A program made the translations under genes and the position numbers. A stretch of DNA of 40,826 bases from a virus: positions 1 through 40,826 of the IMG/VR virus record IMGVR_UViG_3300034159_000029, one strand, 5' to 3'. Position 1 is the stretch's first letter. Each line of letters begins with the position of its first letter. Below, one piece after another: positions 39,511-40,826 of the stretch. Under the pieces are notes generated by a model, which had not been told where the DNA came from, made no database searches, and saw only the letters and a program-made list of their open reading frames with translations.

Positions 39511-39673
39511 GCCATTGTTCTGTCGGGAATAGAAGAAGCGAAAGGAGGTTACTATGGTGCCCCACGGCCTGCGATACCGGCAGGCCAGCCCGAGTGGTAG
39601 CTAAGGGAAAAGGGACTGTATTTTAATGCTGAATAAAATGTTGTAAGTCCCCAGGAGCTCTGGGGACTCTTTC

Positions 39674-39801
39674 GGGGGCGTATTAGCTGAGACACTACGC
39701 GGGTGTTATGGGCAAGCTATGAAAGCAGAAATGCGAAGTCGAGGGCGTATCGCGTTGCCCGAGGTAATGGCGTACCGCAGGTTCGAATCCTGCCGCCTCC
39801 A
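39674..39801 (+). ncRNA. tRNA-like element with enlarged central domain
   Basis: GGGGGCG (39674-39680) pairs in all seven positions (one G-U) with CGCCTCC (39794-39800). A canonical T arm, GCAGG-TTCGAAT-CCTGC (39777-39793), stacks directly on it, and A39801 is in discriminator position. In a tRNA 41 to about 60 nt separate the 5' acceptor strand and T arm; here it is 96 nt, with its own helices (TAGCT/AGCTA, ACAC/GTGT, a GAAA tetraloop at 39725-39734, GGTA/TACC). No anticodon arm is evident. Either an intron-bearing tRNA, a tRNA mimic, or part of the larger RNA. Confidence 0.5.
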
Positions 39802-40189
39802 TCTATGCGCGACATCCCCTTTATGGGTAGCGTTTGCTGGCTAATGATGTCAATGCCAGACGGGTAGGGCATCACCTTGTAGAGATTGGCCGGAACTATC
39901 CATGGCTGACTAAGATTGTCTAAACGTTAAATAGTTGGGAGTGAGGCCGCAAGGGTAAGGCGGCAGACAAGTTTAAGCGATCAACGCCGTCCAAGTACGT
40001 TAAAAGATCGCCTCCGGGTCAACGCCGGACACTTCCAAGTAGCCTAATCGCTTAATGCAATGGAAAAGCAGCCGAATAGCGCGATAGACTGCCGGAAATT
40101 GTTGTTAGTTGATTTTTGACGAAGGTGCAAGAAATCGTCCAAATGTAGCCGACGGGTAAGCATTCAGCCGGTTCAAGTCCGGCTTCGTG

Positions 40190-40262
40190 GTGGTTGTCGC
40201 CCAGTTGGTAGGGCGCTTGATTGTGAATCAAGTTGTCGCGGGTTCGATTCCCGCCAACCACA
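40190..40262 (+). tRNA. tRNA-His (GTG anticodon)
   Basis: A complete cloverleaf: acceptor GTGGTTG/CAACCAC, D arm around GCCC...GGGC, anticodon stem CTTGA/TCAAG with loop TTGTGAA (anticodon GTG), T arm GCGGG-TTCGATT-CCCGC. G at 40189 can serve as the extra G-1 of tRNA-His. CCA is not encoded. It lies inside a longer structured non-coding region. Confidence 0.93.
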
Positions 40263-40364
40263 AAAACCGTGGATCGGTTAAATACTGAAAAACGCTTGAT
40301 AAAATCAAGGCAGTTCAGTTCGTAATGTAAGCCCGTATTAAGCCGGTACGGAACCCGGCAATCT

Positions 40365-40436
40365 TGGGGTATAGCACAGTGGTAGTGCAGGGGCCTCATA
40401 AGCCCTTGGTCATAGGTTCAAATCCTATTACCCCGA
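40365..40436 (+). tRNA. tRNA with CAT anticodon (Met-type)
   Basis: Acceptor TGGGGTA/TACCCCG (first pair U-G), D arm GCAC-AGTGGTA-GTGC, anticodon stem GGGGC/GCCCT with loop CTCATAA (anticodon CAT), T arm ATAGG-TTCAAAT-CCTAT. The anticodon can be elongator Met, initiator Met or Ile2 (lysidine). The mismatched or wobble first pair is a feature of bacterial initiators, but three G-C pairs above the anticodon are lacking. CCA is not encoded. Confidence 0.9.
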
Positions 40437-40512
40437 ATCCTTGCCCGTATGGGCTGGAACGCATGGACAATCGCCAGGTCAGAAATGGCCGGGCACTTTT
40501 GAGGCCGAAATC

Positions 40513-40707
40513 ATGCTTTCAAAATATTACGAACTTGGAATTCAGATTGACATTAACCTGCATAAATTAAAAAAAATGGACCCGACGATATTAGCCAGCC
40601 AATTGCTTTTGGAAACTTCAGACCTTTTGCTGGAACGTTACAAAGTATCCAATCAAGGAATAAAGGAAGGTGGTATCCATGTCTTTGAATATTCCCCCCA
40701 GAGTTGA
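40513..40707 (+). CDS. hypothetical protein (64 aa)
   Basis: A helical protein (LGIQIDINLHKLKKMDPTIL, ASQLLLETSDLLLERYK) of unknown function. ATG 40513 has GAGG 10 nt upstream; earlier in-frame starts lie in the tRNA-flanking hairpins. It overlaps the next gene by 29 bp. It is the first gene after the RNA region and probably shares the promoter at 39482. Confidence 0.55.
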   Translation: MLSKYYELGIQIDINLHKLKKMDPTILASQLLLETSDLLLERYKVSNQGIKEGGIHVFEYSPQS

Positions 40708-40826
40708 AAAACCAAAGAAGCCGGACTATAAAATCCGTCCCGGTTTTACCGATGACGAGCTGGAAGATTTTCAGGCGTTCTGTATTAAACACGATTTACC
40801 GCCTGGACGGTTTACCCGTCGGGTTT
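40679..40826 (+). CDS. N-terminal part of ribbon-helix-helix-like protein crossing the contig junction
   Basis: ATG 40679 follows GGAAGG at 10 nt. The frame runs off the end at 40826 and continues at bases 1-84, giving about 66 residues. The start is Pro/Lys-rich (IPPRVEKPKKPDYKIRPGF); then TDDELEDFQAFCIKHDLPPG and FTRRVLLNAI form a helix-turn-helix that resembles small RHH or relaxosome-type DNA-binding proteins. It could be an early regulator at the head of the 81-4501 operon. The two copies of the junction differ at one residue (Arg in this copy, Leu at the left end). Confidence 0.65.
   Translation, partial: MSLNIPPRVEKPKKPDYKIRPGFTDDELEDFQAFCIKHDLPPGRFTRRV
40796..40826. repeat. terminal redundancy, right copy
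   Basis: Matches 1-31 with one mismatch (G40809 against T14). See the left copy. Confidence 0.85.

Larger units (their letters stand above)
39517..40364 (+). ncRNA. large ornate structured RNA region with embedded tRNA-His
   Basis: About 850 nt without a credible gene, starting at a strong promoter. Most of it falls into local helices: 39566-39572/39580-39586; 39646-39654/39660-39668 (9 bp); 39811-39816/39846-39851 enclosing two hairpins; 39853-39857/39868-39872; 39894-39899/39931-39936; 39946-39950/39960-39964; 39973-39981/40047-40055 (9 bp) enclosing 40013-40017/40025-40029. Helices continue past tRNA-His (40265-40269/40275-40279; CTTGAT/ATCAAG; GCCGG/CCGGC). Size, density of junctions and embedded tRNA recall phage-borne large RNAs such as GOLLD or ROOL, but I cannot match their consensus. 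It may instead be several smaller RNAs or tRNA spacers. Confidence 0.5.

Noticed and set aside
39544-39801. Intron-containing tRNA starting at GGAGGTT 39544
   Set aside because: Only six of seven acceptor pairs form, while GGGGGCG at 39674 pairs fully; GGAGG here is better explained as a Shine-Dalgarno.
39517-39801. tmRNA
   Set aside because: No tag reading frame, no tmRNA 5' consensus after the acceptor strand, and the element is too short.
40117-40190. Possible third tRNA with T arm GCCGG-TTCAAGT-CCGGC
   Set aside because: The only acceptor partner (40117-40123) has a G-G mismatch, D and anticodon arms cannot be drawn, and the 3' end would overlap tRNA-His. Kept as part of the structured RNA.
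40052-40399. 115-codon open frame on the minus strand
   Set aside because: It runs across the intact tRNA-His and part of tRNA-Met and the paired spacers; no Shine-Dalgarno or family resemblance.
1-40826. CRISPR array, insertion sequence or integrase module
   Set aside because: No spaced direct repeats of CRISPR type, no transposase or recombinase motifs and no attachment-site-like duplication were seen.

Overview
The window is a whole tailed-phage genome of about 40.8 kb (class Caudoviricetes, contractile-tail myovirus type), drawn as one linear contig. The last 31 bases repeat the first 31 with one mismatch, and the gene that starts at 40679 continues in frame into the first 84 bases, so the molecule is circular or circularly permuted. 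All convincing genes lie on the + strand, densely packed with ATGA or TAATG overlaps. I see no integrase and no recognisable lysogeny repressor, so a lytic lifestyle is more likely. The host cannot be named. An overlapping spanin-like pair suggests a diderm host, and the style of the lysis and neck genes weakly recalls phages of Spirochaetes; this is only an impression.

Layout. (1) 1-4501: early/accessory genes: small hypotheticals, a VRR-NUC nuclease, a stand-alone sigma-70 region-4-like protein, an ASCH protein, a C5 cytosine methyltransferase with a second conserved-looking frame across it, and an SF2 helicase. (2) 4502-7425: a promoter and a run of small unknown and membrane genes, then a second promoter/operator, a TTG-start ribbon-helix-helix gene and a multi-pass membrane protein. 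(3) 7439-16028: recombination and replication: a putative annealing protein, a 1209-residue SbcD-SbcC (Mre11-Rad50) single-chain fusion, an SSB-like protein, a compact promoter-structured RNA-terminator unit, a DUF4373-type replisome organizer carrying repeats, and a DnaB helicase. (4) 16104-25583: packaging, head and connector: TerS, TerL, DUF1073 portal, Mu F-like protein, DUF2213 protease with a nested scaffold, cement protein, DUF2184 capsid and connector proteins. (5) 25580-35169: tail terminator, DUF3383 sheath, tube, tail chaperone with a -1 frameshift, tape measure, Dit-like protein, plug, hub, spike, wedge, gpJ and DUF2612. (6) 35180-39414: tail fibre, an SGNH hydrolase between two paralogous small genes, holin candidates, a C39-like putative endolysin, and two genes encoded in overlapping frames (spanin candidates). 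(7) 39415-40826: a strong terminator, a strong promoter, about 850 nt of highly structured non-coding sequence that embeds tRNA-His and ends at tRNA-Met, then two small genes, the last running through the contig junction.

How the parts work together. The nuclease, helicase, annealing protein, fused SbcCD and SSB-like protein form a recombination/end-processing set. DUF4373 and DnaB would load the replicative helicase on host machinery, since no phage polymerase is seen. The structural block follows the gene order of contractile phages with DUF2184/DUF3383 modules. The most unusual signals are the ornate RNA region near 39.5-40.4 kb, the riboswitch-like leader at 13.5 kb, the single-chain Mre11-Rad50 fusion, and several cases of double coding (methyltransferase, spanins, tail chaperone, nested scaffold).
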